Shown here piece after piece: positions 43,308-54,890 of a DNA stretch of 64,000 nucleotides. Made by a program: the position numbers and the translations under genes. Every line of letters starts with the position of its first letter. Within the stretch, counting starts at the first letter, position 1. The notes under the pieces were generated by a model. It was not told the origin of the DNA. It worked only from the letters and a program-made list of their open reading frames with translations, and ran no database searches. This DNA comes from Cheiracanthium punctorium (lineage: Eukaryota; Arthropoda; Arachnida; Araneae; Cheiracanthiidae). The DNA lies in assembly GCA_038373885.1 (NCBI GenBank), contig JAWZYV010019433.1, positions 124,001-188,000 on the forward strand, in the 5' to 3' direction.

Positions 43308-43370
43308 CTGCTTTGTTAGTCTAACCTTTTCAGACCCGAGTTGAAAGAAAAGGTTAGACTAGCAAAGCAG
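43308..43370. repeat. 24-bp inverted repeat, 15-base loop
   Basis: CTGCTTTGTTAGTCTAACC (43308-) through 43331 pairs with 43347-43370 with a single mismatch. It may be a small foldback element; no target duplication is apparent. Confidence 0.85.
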
Positions 43371-43587
43371 TACATATTTTTACCATTTAAAAGAGAAATA
43401 AATATTTTTAAAAAACTATTCTACTAGTACAATATCTGCGAGGATCATCCGGAAAGTATATTTTCCACAGCCAATAAAAAGGAACAAAACATTATTTCCT
43501 GGAAAAATTTATTGCAAAAGCTACAGCAAATATTTCAGCTACTTCTCAACAACAATAACAACCTGAAGTGAAACACTTGTCATATAC

Positions 43588-44127
43588 CAGAGGTTCCCAA
43601 ACTGTGTGCCGCGGCACCCTGGGGTGCCGCGAGCGTTTACCATGGGTGCCGTGGAGATAATCAAGAAAAGTCTAAGTTTTGGGGGAGCATAATCAAAAAA
43701 ATTCCTCTGAACCGATATTTCACTAAAAAGTTTGCCAAGCCGATGATCAAGTAGACAAACAAAAATATTTTACTCAAGTTCGAGAGAGTTCGGTGTCCAG
43801 TCGCCTCTATTTTATAGGAACTCCCTTAACTATAATGAGGGGGGCAAAATTCTATATCCCTTTTCCAAGATAGTGTAATAGTAAGCCCAATAAACATAAA
43901 AGAAGCAATGAAAAATGTATCCAAACTGTTACATTCTAACCTTCATATTCATATTGCTTTAAAGGTAACTTGCCCCGAAACGTTTTCAGCCTGAGAGGGG
44001 TGCCCCGAAATGCTTTTTAGCCTTACAAGGGTGCCCCGAAATGAATGTTTTTAGCCTGACTAGGGTGCCGCGAAGTGTTTTTAGCCTGAGAAGGGTGCCA
44101 CGGGGGAAAAAAGTTTGGGAACCCCTG
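43588..44127. mobile_element. hAT MITE with perfect 8-bp target duplication
   Basis: CAGAGGTTCCCAAACTGTG and AAAGTTTGGGAACCCCTG are the termini. TCATATAC stands on both sides (43580-43587, 44128-44135), an exact 8-bp duplication that defines the hAT superfamily. The right half holds four copies of a ~40-bp module (GGGTGCCCCGAAATG ... TTTTTAGCCTGA) at 43965-44100. 540 bp, non-coding. Confidence 0.93.
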
Positions 44128-44159
44128 TCATATACCGTAGGATAATTTTCTGTAGTCCA

Positions 44160-44290
44160 GTGTCATAGATGTCTGCTACCTCAGAAAGAAGCCAGAGTGT
44201 CACAGTTATTTGCAGTCTTCGTCATTGGAAAAGTAATGCCCGGACAGGAATTTCTTCAGGCGCAAGTCACTTGAAGCATGGCTTCCTGAC
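44160..44290 (-). pseudogene. mariner transposase C-terminal remnant
   Basis: The minus strand reads LRLKKFLSGHYFSNDEDCK followed by several stops, then GFFLR. This resembles the mariner C-terminal 'LKKxLxGxxFxxDEEVK' segment. After the hAT insert, the same strand continues near 43575 with VSLQVVIVVEK, matching the usual 'xYVEK' end of mariner proteins. Decayed, with no start or catalytic core visible. Confidence 0.5.
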
Positions 44291-44443
44291 TGACCACGGT
44301 ATAACAAGTGCTACAGTTCATATTATTCTTATGTTGAGAAGTAGCAGAAATATTGCTGTATATTTTGCAATAAATATTTTCTGGTAATAATGTTTTATTC
44401 CTTTTATTGGCCATTGAAAACATTTTCGGACGACCCTCGTATA

Positions 44444-44931
44444 CAGGGTGTCCTGTCCACTGATGACTAAAAAGGCGACTTTTGCTACTAATTTAAAGAT
44501 AAGGCGACTGGACGACTTTTTTTTGTATAAAAATTGTCATTTTCATACCATTTTCAAGTTTTTGGCTACTTTTAGCTTGCTCCAGCCGACTCATTTGAAA
44601 ATCACACAGATTTCGGTTTTTGTCAACTCCCTTTTCTTTTAAAAGTTGCGATTGATCGTTCATCAAACAGACTAACTCGATTTTTTAATCGTACTTTAAA
44701 AATGAATGTACTATATGCTCTGCTATATAACGCATGAAGTTTTTTAATTTTTTATTTTATTCGTTCCTTCTTAACTGAAGTTAAGTGACGCGCGTATGCT
44801 TACTTTTTAACTAAATTCTACTTTTTGGCAACTAAAATGAAGAAAATGGTTACTAAACTGGCGACTTTTTTTTATGTCGCTCAGGCTACTAATGATACTA
44901 TTTTTACATCCGGTCATTGGGGGACACCATG
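44444..44931. mobile_element. MITE abutting relic D
   Basis: CAGGGTGTCCTGTCCACTG at the left faces GGTCATTGGGGGACACCATG at the right. Both arms contain GGCGACTTTT / CTACTAAT modules (44470-44520, 44862-44893). TCGTATA and GCGTATA flank the unit. Superfamily uncertain, possibly hAT. 488 bp. Confidence 0.6.
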
Positions 44932-45510
44932 CGTATATTACAAAATTTCAAAAGCTTTCATGGAAAAATGAGAGAGAACTCAAATTACGGTAACTCAAAT
45001 TTCTGATTACTCGGAAGTATTTTCCCGGTCCCTTCAGATTTTGAGTTATCGCTAGTTAACTGTCTTCTGTTTATTTTTGTAAGGAAGTGTCCAAAAATTT
45101 AACGACTGTAGGCTGTAGGATATTTCAGCTGTAGGATTAAAGATAGCTGTAGGATTTTTCTTACAAAGAATTATAAAATTTTTGGTTAATTTTGCTAGGT
45201 ATAAATTTAAGAGTTGCATCTTTAAAGGTTTATACACATCAAAGTGGACAGTGCCTTGAAAGGAAGAAAAAAATTGAATGAAATTAGCTGACAAATACTG
45301 TCTAATTTAATGTAAAAGTATGAGACACTATAAGCATTTAAACACTCAAAAATAAATTAAAGTCCCCCTTTATACAGCAGCACGTTAAAATGGGTCTACC
45401 ATTTTAAAGCCGTTTATATTGTTGAATTATCGTAAACCTGGAAAGAGGGAGGATGCTAAAATCTGTTTCTCCGATTTGTTAAAACCTGTAATAGCAATAT
45501 AGGTTGTATA

Positions 45511-45800
45511 CAGTGTGTCCCAAAAAGGTGGTAACACGCTTTAATGCTTTATTAAAGATAAGAGATAAGTGGTATGCTAAAGATAAGTAGGCAGTTAAAA
45601 TTAAAAAAAAAAAGAAAAGAAAAGAAATGTTCAAAATAAAGTAGGAATACAGGCTACGTTGAGGAAAAATTCCTCGCGTTAATTTTCAAAAAGTTATAAT
45701 TTTTATACAACCCCCGTACATAAAAAAATTTCTCAAGCAGTAAAATGTGCCCGATACACTAATTAGGTGTCGTACAAATTATCGGGACCTCATCATTAAA
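45511..45800. mobile_element. left end of the 29953-type MITE
   Basis: CAGTGTGTCCCAAAAAGGTG and GTAACACGCTTTAATGC match the left terminus of the element at 29953-30562. AATTTTCAAAAAGTTATAAT and a C-rich 'CAACCCCCGTACATAAAAAA' also correspond. No right terminus was found. Confidence 0.6.
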
Positions 45801-46074
45801 GGTTTTAAAAATATATTATAGCAAAGATGGTTAGGAGCTGTACGAGTTTGAATGTGGGCCATTCCGTGTTACGTGTGTGGCATTCGGAAAACATTTTTTT
45901 CTAATTAATCAAGTATTTTTCATTATACTTCTTATTTAAAAATCCAAACAAAAGTTCTTTAAAATAATATGCACTTTACCATATTCGTTTACGCAGAAAC
46001 CTATCATTTTTATATAATAGTTATTTTTTAAGTAGCTTTGTAACTGGTTGAATTTATAACTCAGTCCTTTAAAT

Positions 46075-46826
46075 TAGTGATGCAACAGATATCAATTTGG
46101 CCGGATACCGAATATCCGGCCAATCTTTCAATATCCGGTTATCAGGCAGCAGTATGTTTTCTTTTTCTGTTTTATTTTCACTAGTTTTTTTAGATCATTC
46201 CGCTATTCTTAAAATTTCCCCATTAGTTCCAAATCATTTATTCAAAAATCAGAAATCTTTTTGGGACTGTTTCCGTAAAATGGGTACCAGTTTTTCTGCA
46301 ATTAAAGCTGATACATGCTAAAGCTGCCATGTCATTGATGTTCTCCTTCAGGAGTTAGATAAATATCTTGCAAAATCAGTTCTTGAAAGAAAGATATTTC
46401 CATTCACCTGTTGGAAAATCAGTGTAACAAATTTCCTTACTTACCAAAATTGGGGTGGGGGTGGGGGGGTAAACAAATTCTTACAAAGATTGAAAACCAG
46501 TGTTTTTGACACAATATAATTTCCTCCAGTAATAATTTACTCCAGTCTTAAAAAAAGATACAAGTACTTAATTTTTTCCCTTTCATTTTCTGTAAATGAT
46601 AAAAATAAATTCTAAAAAGTATTAAAAACAAAATATTTTCACAAAACATTGTTTTTTCTCATTTTTTACTATTGCAGTTTTTAGAATTTATTCGTTTGTT
46701 ATATTCATTAATGTTAGTTCTTAGTATATAATTTTAGGCCGGAATATCCCACTACTGCCAATTAGCCGGCATATTGGCCGGATAGGCCGGATGCAATATG
46801 TTTGACGGATATCCGCTGCATCCCTA
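46075..46826. mobile_element. hAT-like MITE with TAGTGATGCA ends
   Basis: TAGTGATGCAACAGATATC pairs with GATATCCGCTGCATCCCTA. CTTTAAAT and CTCTAAAT flank it (7 of 8 identical). Both ends carry GGCCGGAT/ATCCGGCC hairpins; TTGGCCGGATA pairs with TATCCGGCCAA near 46096-46125. 752 bp. TAGxGATGC termini with an 8-bp duplication fit hAT. Confidence 0.85.
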
Positions 46827-47075
46827 CTCTAAATTTCGCTTTTTAACTTACTAGCTTATAATTTAAAATAAGCTAAATGAAACCTAAAGTAATTTTGAGG
46901 GGGGTTTGCAACTCAAATAATATAGCTTAGTGTTATTAGCATTGTTAAAGAATATATAAATTCCCATATATTTGGTATGCAGAGACGTATATGAAGTTAT
47001 ATAAAATAATGCGGAAAGTTTCTCATAGCATAAACAATTTTGCATTTATCAATGGTGGCATAAACTGGTGTGTAC

Positions 47076-47627
47076 TAGAGATGAGACGGGCTCAGCCCGA
47101 GCCCGAAAGCCCGAGCCCGGGCCCGAACCGGGCTCGGGCTCTGAAATTCACAATTGTGTTCGGGCTCGGGCGGGCTCGGGCTCATGAAAAATTTCTCCTT
47201 TTTTGAACATACTGCTTGAAACAGATTTTAAAAAGTGATTTGTGAGGAAAATAAAAGCACTTATAAAAGATAAATAAACAAGTAAAAATAGCGGCACGGG
47301 CGCCTAGAAGGTGTGTGAAGCTCTTTGGGTATTTTAGAACGGCGGTTTATATTCCTTAGTTAGTCATGAGATCCGACATTTTTTGATAAAAAGATGAATA
47401 CAGAGAATTAGAAAGTGCATTGAGAGTTTGCAACTATATTTGTCTTTAATTTGCACAAATGGCAAAATTTATTGTGTTCTATCAATGAAGTAATTGATTT
47501 TTTTTAAATCTTTAGCTGAACTTTCGGGCTCGGGCTCCGACTTAAATAATATGGCTCGGGCTCGGGCGGGCTCGGATGAAAAGTCCTCGGGCTCGGGCTT
47601 CAAAAAATGAGCCCGAACTCATCTCTA
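47076..47627. mobile_element. hAT MITE with GGGCTCGGGC repeat arms
   Basis: TAGAGATGAGACGGGCTC at the left pairs with GAGCCCGAACTCATCTCTA at the right. GTGTGTAC stands exactly on both sides (47068-47075, 47628-47635). The arms are made of GGGCTCGGGC / GCCCGAGCCC tandem motifs, while the 350-bp centre is AT-rich. 552 bp, non-coding. Confidence 0.95.
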
Positions 47628-47639
47628 GTGTGTACAGCA

Positions 47640-49590
47640 GTCACTCCATATATGACGACGTTCCTCAGTAGAGTGTTTGGAAAATTCATAAAATTCAGTT
47701 GAAATGCACCATTAACACGCTACTGTGCTTATTGACAATATAGTTTGATGTTACTTAGTTGTAGTCCAAGTTGTAGTTCTTAGTTGTAGTGAAAAGTCTG
47801 CTACATTACTGTGGATTGTTAGAATTGTGTTAGACTGAATGTTTCAAAGCTTTTGTTACTGCAGAAAAGCATTAAACTGTTATCTGTCAGTTTGGGGTTA
47901 AAAATGATCTAACAAGCAATAAAAAGAAGAAAAGGTGTGAGGTAGGAAGTAATGCATCAACGCCTGAACGATCGTAGAGATGTTAACCTGCCTAATTAAG
48001 ACTTTGAAACATTGATATGTAAAATACCCCGACTGTCATGATTGAAGTAAGTAGCTTTTTGTACATGACTCAGCTGTCTAATTAAAAAGTACTGATAATG
48101 CATCAAATTAAGTAGAGCAAAAAACTTTGCCCCTTTTTTTTTGGGGAGAGGGGGCGGGGGGCTGTATTTGGAACATCTCAAGAAAGATCCATTGAAAATT
48201 TCCAGATTTTGCTTACGCGCGAGAATGCAATTTTTTTAAAGTTAAATTAATTCATTTAGACACATACAGCTACTCAAAAAAAATTCGATTCCAAGCCATA
48301 TTTCCTTTGTTAAATTTCGAATGACTGTATGTAATACTTTTATTTTATTAACGTTGATTTTAACAACATTGTTATCTGTGTTTTGATAAATAATGCTTTA
48401 TTTAGGTTTTGAAATGACCGATTCAAATAAATATAAATTTAAAATGTGAAAATCTGCATGACCCCCTATTTCATTTGCGCGCCAGAATAAATTTTTAAAT
48501 CGAATTTTGTTTACATCATCCATAATAAGGCAGGTGATGTTCATGTAAACTGCTGATCTCATATTTTGGCTTGAAAATGGTCCATTCTTCGTGATAAAAC
48601 GTCTCAGGTTGTGCAATAGTTTGAATTTGTGTCCACAAAAACGAGACATTACTCGAACCTTTCTCATGAAAGTGAAAGTATGTATTGAAATCTTCCATTG
48701 AGTCTGCCTTACACTTTTCAACATACTTTCGCTGCGTTTAAGTTTTTTCTTTCTTGCGAATTTAAGTTAAGTCTGCAAAGCTATTCGCAAACCTGTATGT
48801 TTACTGTTTAGTCAACCAAATTTCACACTCCAAAGCTTTCAAATGGCCTGAAGTGAAGTATCCCTAACTCGAATCTGATGTCTGGTAGTTTGTGAATCGG
48901 GAAAAAAAGCAAACAATGACTTTATATTTCAGAAAAAGACTCATTTTTTAGTTTTGGTATGAAGATAAACAATATGATGCATTTTGTGAGGTTTAGTAAG
49001 TGAGAATTTACAAACTCACAATTTATGTTTTTCATATTCCAGGAAGAATGATGTTGTTTGCATTATGTTTTAAGAAGTTTTGCATGTATTTCGAAAAAGA
49101 AAATGCAATTCATAAACTGGTATGAGCCATTTTAAGACACCAGAGCGAAATTATTTTAACGCAATCTACCGCTTAATGCCTAAGCAAAGCAACGAAGTAT
49201 TTTGAAAATTTCCGAAAGTGACAGCATGTAAGTTACCAGTACTCTTCATAGATCTTATTCAGAGCAGACTTATTGCTCTTAAAAAAACATATTGGCGATC
49301 TAATGTTAATGTGTTCTTCCTCGTTCTTGCATTTTACAGTATATCAGTAAATTAGTTCAAGAAATAGTTCCAGAGCTGCTTCTCTCTCAAGATACTTTCA
49401 TGCTTTATTTGATGCCCGAAGGTATTTGAATAAGCAATATTAAATCCTAAGTGATTACCACCAGGTTTTGCAGTACAGATTTTGGTGATTTCGTAAGACT
49501 TGAAATGGCTGTACTTTATTTTGCATTCGCATTCCTGGAAATTCGTTCTCTTTAATAAATGACAGAGCTTTTTTTTTTTTTTCCTTGGAG
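47640..49590. other. AT-rich DNA without recognised gene
   Basis: A 108-codon minus-strand frame at 48398-48724 shows no family motif. A G-rich run lies at 48140-48160. Confidence 0.35.
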
Positions 49591-49599
49591 GGGACTGCG

Positions 49600-50350
49600 T
49601 GGTCAACATCATCGCCATCCATGGCACGACATCTCAGGATAAACCAAAGCCTTCCAAATTATATCTTACCAGGCGTTCCTATTGCTGTGCAAATTCTCAA
49701 CCGTCCATAGAAATTTTCTTCTTCTGATGGTAATAGCCTTAGTCGAAAAGATATTCTACAATGGACACTTTCCAAGCTGTCATTAAAATTTTTACTTGTC
49801 ATCGATCACGTTTACCGACTTCTGCAAATGAGTAAATGAGTATATCGTGCTTCTCTCGAGGATTATCGCTAGGTAATTCCTCGCTGGTGAGAACCAAACA
49901 TATTGTAACCCCTTTGGTGACTATATAACTTTTGGTGATTCACCTGGAAGGCAAGCTCTTTTACTCAGTACATGTACTACAAAAGTTCAGGCTGAATCCT
50001 TGTGATTGTAGGTCAGTTTTTCAGCCTGGATTCCCTTCGGAAGTCTGGTGAATTGCTAATTTTTCTACGGGATTAATGGGTAAGGAAGTATCTATAAAAA
50101 AACTGAATTCGGACTTATCGGAGGGTCGGTCTTTCAACTCATTGTGATAGTTCTTGTAGCTTTATTGTTGTCTATTGGAGCGAACATGGATTTTACGTCC
50201 TACGCTGTCTAGAGAAAGTAAAAGACAACTTTCCTCCTGATCTTCTTCTTTCTTTGCACGAATGAAGGAATTGTGACAGTTCACCGGGTAAAGAGCACAA
50301 AAGAAACCAACACCCATTTCATATTCCTACGAAAAAGCCTTTTTGTAGTT
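49600..50350 (-). other. possible decayed coding region
   Basis: One minus-strand reading frame stays unusually open over about 250 codons: two stretches of about 50 codons, then one of 44 (starting ITKSYIVTKGVTICLVL), separated by about ten stops overall. Composition is mixed and protein-like. I cannot assign it; a vague resemblance to an anticodon-binding-like fold was considered and not trusted. The region is less AT-rich than its surroundings. Confidence 0.2.
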
Positions 50351-50879
50351 CAGCGGAAGCCGTAGGTATAAAGCAGATCTCTGCTGGGCTTTTCATTGTT
50401 GAAGAAACAAATCAGTTTAGTTATTCGCTTTCTGGTTCTTGACGATGTAGCATTATAATGAGCATTCTAGTAAGATAACCATCTCAACTTCCTCCTACGG
50501 ATCTGAAAATGGTCACGCAGGTGCAATCTCCATGTTCGTTTTGTTCCGAGAGATAACTGGCAGAGGTACAAGACTTGAACGATACACTAAGCGCGAGCAT
50601 GGTCATCGTTTAAGATTTCTTCTATGCACTGTCGCCCAAGTTCGAACACGGCTTGGGGCGCTGAGTCAATTAGGCAGTGAGATGCTACATAAAAGCCAAA
50701 AGCTCTTACGCAGCAAGGAAATATTGCACGCTCCCGTGCGAATACTGTATGCAGTTTAATGCGAGGGGATGCATTTCTTTTTTTAATTCCGCCACAGTAA
50801 TTAGGTGTTTGTTTAAAATTTAGGCACTCAGCGTGTTCTGTGAACCAGATTGTATTTTCAGGTTTATTGGGCATCTTCC

Positions 50880-52960
50880 TTGGCAGCTGAGCTTGCTTCT
50901 GTGGTGGCGAATCAAATGGTGGCTTCTTTAAATGACAACTGCCAATAGAACAGACACAAAAGCTAGCGTTAAATAAAGGATTAAAACTTGAATAATAATT
51001 CCCGAATTAGTAATACTCGTAATCTGAGACCTGAACCATTACAGTTTCCAAAGGGAATTTCAAAATTCGTAACCTTGCTTTTTATTAATTCATTATCTTG
51101 TTTTGTTATGCTAATTTAATTAATTTTGTACTTACAACTGAACGTATTTACTAGAATTTTTTGAAAAATATTCTGTGAATTGTTATTATTACTTTAACTG
51201 AAATTGAAATTATTACTTTCACCGAATGGGCTTACAGTGGCCTTATAGATACGGAGGAGCGTCCTAATCTTTATACTATAAACTCAGAACCTTCTAAATT
51301 TTATCAAAAAGACTCCCATTTTTGGCAATGAAACACTATCGTTAAATTTCTAACCTTTTTGTTAGAAATTATATCTATTTCAAAGGGATGTTTACTTGCT
51401 CGGCTGTGCAGCTTCAAAGGGTTAAAGGCAATAACACACTAAAATGTTTGTTTTCAATCACTGTCCTTATAACCTTAATAGCTACAAGGTTTCTAAAGTA
51501 TTTCTTCTACATTTTAAGTGCCATATAAACCAATAAACCTAATTTTTTTTAAAAAAAGTTTTTTTTTAACCAAGTCTGGCGAAGTAGTGTCTGGTAAGAC
51601 CTGGAATAAAAATTATGAATGCTGGTGATGCAGTTAATATTAACATTATATTTAGAAGCTAATAATGCAGGAAAACTTTCAGATTACTAATCAGATTAAA
51701 ATATATTAGTATTTTATTTATAGGGGAAAAAATTCATAAACTGTATCCAAAATAGTATAATCCGACTAGTTCAGTTCGTGAAGTACATGGAACCAATTAA
51801 AAAAAGGAAAAGGTTAAATGTGTATGGAGGAAATCTATATTAATTATTCTGATCGCACATTTATCCTCATCTATGCGTATACCGTATCCGTCAGATAAAA
51901 AACAGTGGATATGCTCAAATTTCTGTTCATTTTTACAATTTGCTCCAGATAATAATATCATTTTTTAAAAGTGAATTTGTGTTCTATGATTTAATTTTGC
52001 GGTTCTATATTAATTAAACTGAAGCGCTACATGACTGAACTGAAAAAATAAAATACTTTTTTGTAAAACTTTCTTTTGTGTAATTATGGTCAAATGAGTG
52101 TATGAAATGAAATGGTATTAAAATTGCATTTCGAATGTCCTAAAAATATCCTGAAATTTTGAAAAAGTTACATCCTGGAAGTAAATTTCCCTCGGTCCTG
52201 CCTATCCCTGAGAATGTTAAGTGATCATTTGATTTGAAACAGATGCAATGCAGGAAAGAAACGATTTCTGAATACTCGTTGTAATTTCCAATACCCATAG
52301 TTTGACAATGATATTACTTATATGAACTTTACTATTACGTAAATTTCAGATATGTAGATATGTGAAGTTACTGCTTACGAGAAAATAACTTGTACTTGTT
52401 TTGGTAAAATAATTGCTTTAATTAGTCAATACTTTTTCAATTGAAGAATCCGTTAGGTTTTGTTTTTGGTGAAAATAGTATATATTGAATGAAATATGCT
52501 GTGTTTTCAAGATAGTAGCTAAAGTATCAAGAGCTCTTAAATTATTAAGGTATTTCTGATTGCCCAGTGTCACTCAATGTTAAAATTTTATGCTAAATAA
52601 ATACGAATTGCAATCAGTTTTGGATGTTTGCTTACGTACATAAAATATAATAGTAAGAATTTGTATTGAAAAATTGTGCTTCTTATCTCATTTTCTAAAT
52701 ACTTTTTCAAATTTTTAAGAAAAAATATCAAACTTCAAAGCAGTAGTTTTTTAATTAGTGATTTATGACATTCTTATAAAATATATGCTCTTTATCTGAT
52801 CCAATTTTACTGATAGTTAACAAAAGTTTAAACCTAGTAAAAATATATCATATTTTATTTTTACTTTAAAAAATATAACAGTGATTTTTAAAGAGTGTTA
52901 GTGATATCCCCTCTCCCGGCATGGTCGCCAGAGCATAAGGCCCATAAAGCAGGAGAGGGG
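50880..52960. other. AT-rich DNA without recognised gene
   Basis: No ORF over 60 codons, no element termini recognised. Confidence 0.45.
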
Positions 52961-52977
52961 GGGCATTTACCCTCTCT

Positions 52978-53149
52978 CAGTGGCGTAGCCAGAAATTTTT
53001 CATGGGGGGAGGGGGGGTTACGACTACTACAACTCATATATGCATACATGTGTGTGATAAGTGAGTGAAGAATATGCATTTTGTATGGCAAAAAATTCCT
53101 CATGGGGGGGGGGGGTATGACCCCCTAACCCATCTTGGCTACGCCCCTG
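52978..53149. mobile_element. hAT MITE with perfect 8-bp target duplication
   Basis: CAGTGGCGTAGCCAGAAATT at the left faces CATCTTGGCTACGCCCCTG at the right. CCCTCTCT occurs exactly on both sides (52970-52977, 53150-53157). Inner arms with TTTTTCATGGGGGG and AATTCCTCATGGGGGG are direct rather than inverted copies. 172 bp. Confidence 0.93.
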
Positions 53150-53334
53150 CCCTCTCTGGATTTTTGTATGCCGTTTAAACATACAAAAAACCGTTTAACC
53201 ATACAATGGTAACCATATGTTGTAGTAATCTTGCACCCCTTCCATTCGGAAAATATTCTAGCGACGCCTATGTCTACTAGGCATCTGTACTTTTTAATTA
53301 ACAAAAAACAGTCAACAGAAACTAGTGTTTAAAA

Positions 53335-53590
53335 GACGAAATAATTAAAACTTGTAAAGTGACACATAAAAAGTACTTATCGATCAAGGCGCATGCTGCT
53401 GACGAAAAATGTTCGCCCCTTTTTCAGCAAAATAAAATTCCACTGACTGCAACCACAGAAGATGGAGAACTGGAAGATAAAAAAAAAAGAAAGGAAAAGC
53501 AAGAGACCCGGGAGAATAATAGAAAGAAAGGAGTAGAAAGAAGGAAGGAAGAAATTATCAAAAAGAGGAATGTATGTAAAAATTAAAATA
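53335..53590 (-). repeat. left (3') Penelope terminal repeat
   Basis: Contains TAAAACTTGTAAAGTGACAC near its outer edge and TGACGAAAAATGTTCGCCC. On the minus strand the hammerhead-like core is degraded (CTGAAAA in place of CTGAAGA, and CGTCAG where GAAAC is expected). The inner half is an A/G-rich stretch. Confidence 0.75.
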
Positions 53591-53924
53591 AATTATATTA
53601 AAAAATGCAGAAAATAGAAACTTACAATAACAAAAGAAAACAGAACAACAAAATGACTGGAACAACTACTGAAAACAAGTTTATTTATTTATTTTTTTAA
53701 ATAGGACAATACTTTTTTTATAGTACACACAAAGTAAAGTACAGAAAATAAAACAGCAACAAAAATAAGTAAAATATTTTTTTAAGTGGAGAAAGGGGAT
53801 AGAGGGAAAAGGTAAACAGTAACTTACAACAAAACTGTTTCCAAGTAGAATTGAATTAAGGGAATGGAAGAACCGTCGTCCACAGGACACTTTAAATACT
53901 GAACAATAGAAAGACCTTCCAAAA

Positions 53925-54145
53925 AATCAAGATGGGACAAAGACTGACGAGTGCATTAGATCTTAGCTTTAGAGAATTTAAAACGATGATTAGAATTCTA
54001 ACAGTGAGAGGCAATAGAAGATTCGGAAAGCGCATGTTTAGAAACATATCTCTCATGCTCTTTGAGCCTAAATTTAAGATCTCTTCTCGTCTAACCAATT
54101 TAGCCCAAATCACAAGGTCCCTAAGGAATATAATAAACACCCCAA
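53925..54145 (-). pseudogene. Penelope GIY-YIG endonuclease
   Basis: The minus strand reads WGVYYIP (54124-54141), a stop, GPCDLG, a stop, IG, a stop, TRRDLKFRLKEHERYVSKHA and on through SESSIASHC to FKFSKAKI. GVYYIP is the 'GIY' half; the split xxIGxT is the 'YIG' half; the Arg of RRDLKFRLxEH and the following EH fit the family's catalytic helix. This nuclease nicks target DNA to start reverse transcription. At least four in-frame stops make it inactive. Confidence 0.85.
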
Positions 54146-54499
54146 CGATTCTCAGTAAAAATAGATTTAGAGAGAAGAAAAGTTTATTCCAGGGTTCAAA
54201 GATGACTTTGAAACCGAAATTTTTGAGAAGTTCAGAAATTTTGTAGCATAAAAGTGAAGAAAGGCAATACAAGTAATCCATTAAAATAATTAACAGTAGT
54301 AGAGGAACAATTAGGCATATTAAATTTAGAAAGAGCCTTCTCAATAATAGGGGGCCTAAAACTACGAGACAGCTAAGGATTTTAAGTAATTAATTTCATT
54401 ATAGAACAAATATTGGTTTGCACGAAACACATAAGTGTAAAAAGCAGCAAGTTTATGCTGCTAAGGATGATTAGAGAGAGCTTTAGGAAGTAAAGAGAT

Positions 54500-54890
54500 A
54501 AGAATGGATTGCAGAAAACAGAAGTAGAGAAACTTTTATACGATTCTTAGAAACAAGAACATCCAGAAAGGTAAGGAATTGTTGCACTCCTCTTTTAAAG
54601 TGAACTGGATATGTGGATCAACATAATTAACAATAGAAAGTAAATTAGAAATATCACAATGGTAATCCTAAGAACGAAAGTATCGTCATCTGACCCAGAA
54701 CGAACAATTATAGACCTTGAAGAGCTTCCCTTCAAAAAAATGCATATATTAAGAAAAAGAGAAGATTACCCATATCAAGACTCTCGTTTGTTTTTAAACC
54801 AAACAATTATAGAAATAAAACTCTTTTGTTTAACACAAACGCTTACTAAAGAGATAAATTCCTTAAATTCGAATGAAGAATCTACATTCC
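54500..54890 (-). pseudogene. Penelope reverse transcriptase, C-terminal half
   Basis: The minus strand reads EFISLVSVCVKQKSF near 54840, then in another frame EGKLFKVYNCSFWVR near 54700, then DDDTFVL (54673-54690), the RT catalytic 'xDDTFV' motif C of Penelope enzymes. Next comes HIQFTLKEECNNSLPF near 54570-54610, where the family has 'HxxIxFTxExExNxxLPFLDV'. Several frameshifts and stops separate the blocks. The fingers and motif A are missing; the gene begins directly at the right terminal repeat. Confidence 0.8.

Larger units (their letters stand above)
43439..44439 (-). mobile_element. mariner relic D, host of a nested hAT
   Basis: CGAGGATCATCCGGAAAGT at the left pairs with the right end (minus strand CGAGGGTCGTCCGAAAATG). 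TA follows the right end at 44440-44441, and TG replaces it at the left. Mariner C-terminal coding traces run on the minus strand on both sides of the hAT insert at 43588-44127. Removing the insert leaves about 450 bp. The CGAGGGTCGTCCGAAAA terminus is mariner-like. Confidence 0.75.

Noticed and set aside
47080..47206. Pro/Glu/Arg-rich peptide from GGGCTCGGGC repeats
   Set aside because: Low-complexity translation of hAT MITE arms.
49600..49950. Anticodon-binding (HisRS/GCN2-like) domain in the decayed minus-strand frame
   Set aside because: The resemblance is a loose pattern over about 40 residues with stops; neighbouring domains expected for that family were not found.
53892..54344. 150-codon minus-strand ORF as a membrane protein
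   Set aside because: It is Leu/Ile/Phe-rich because it is an out-of-frame reading of the Penelope GIY-YIG endonuclease.
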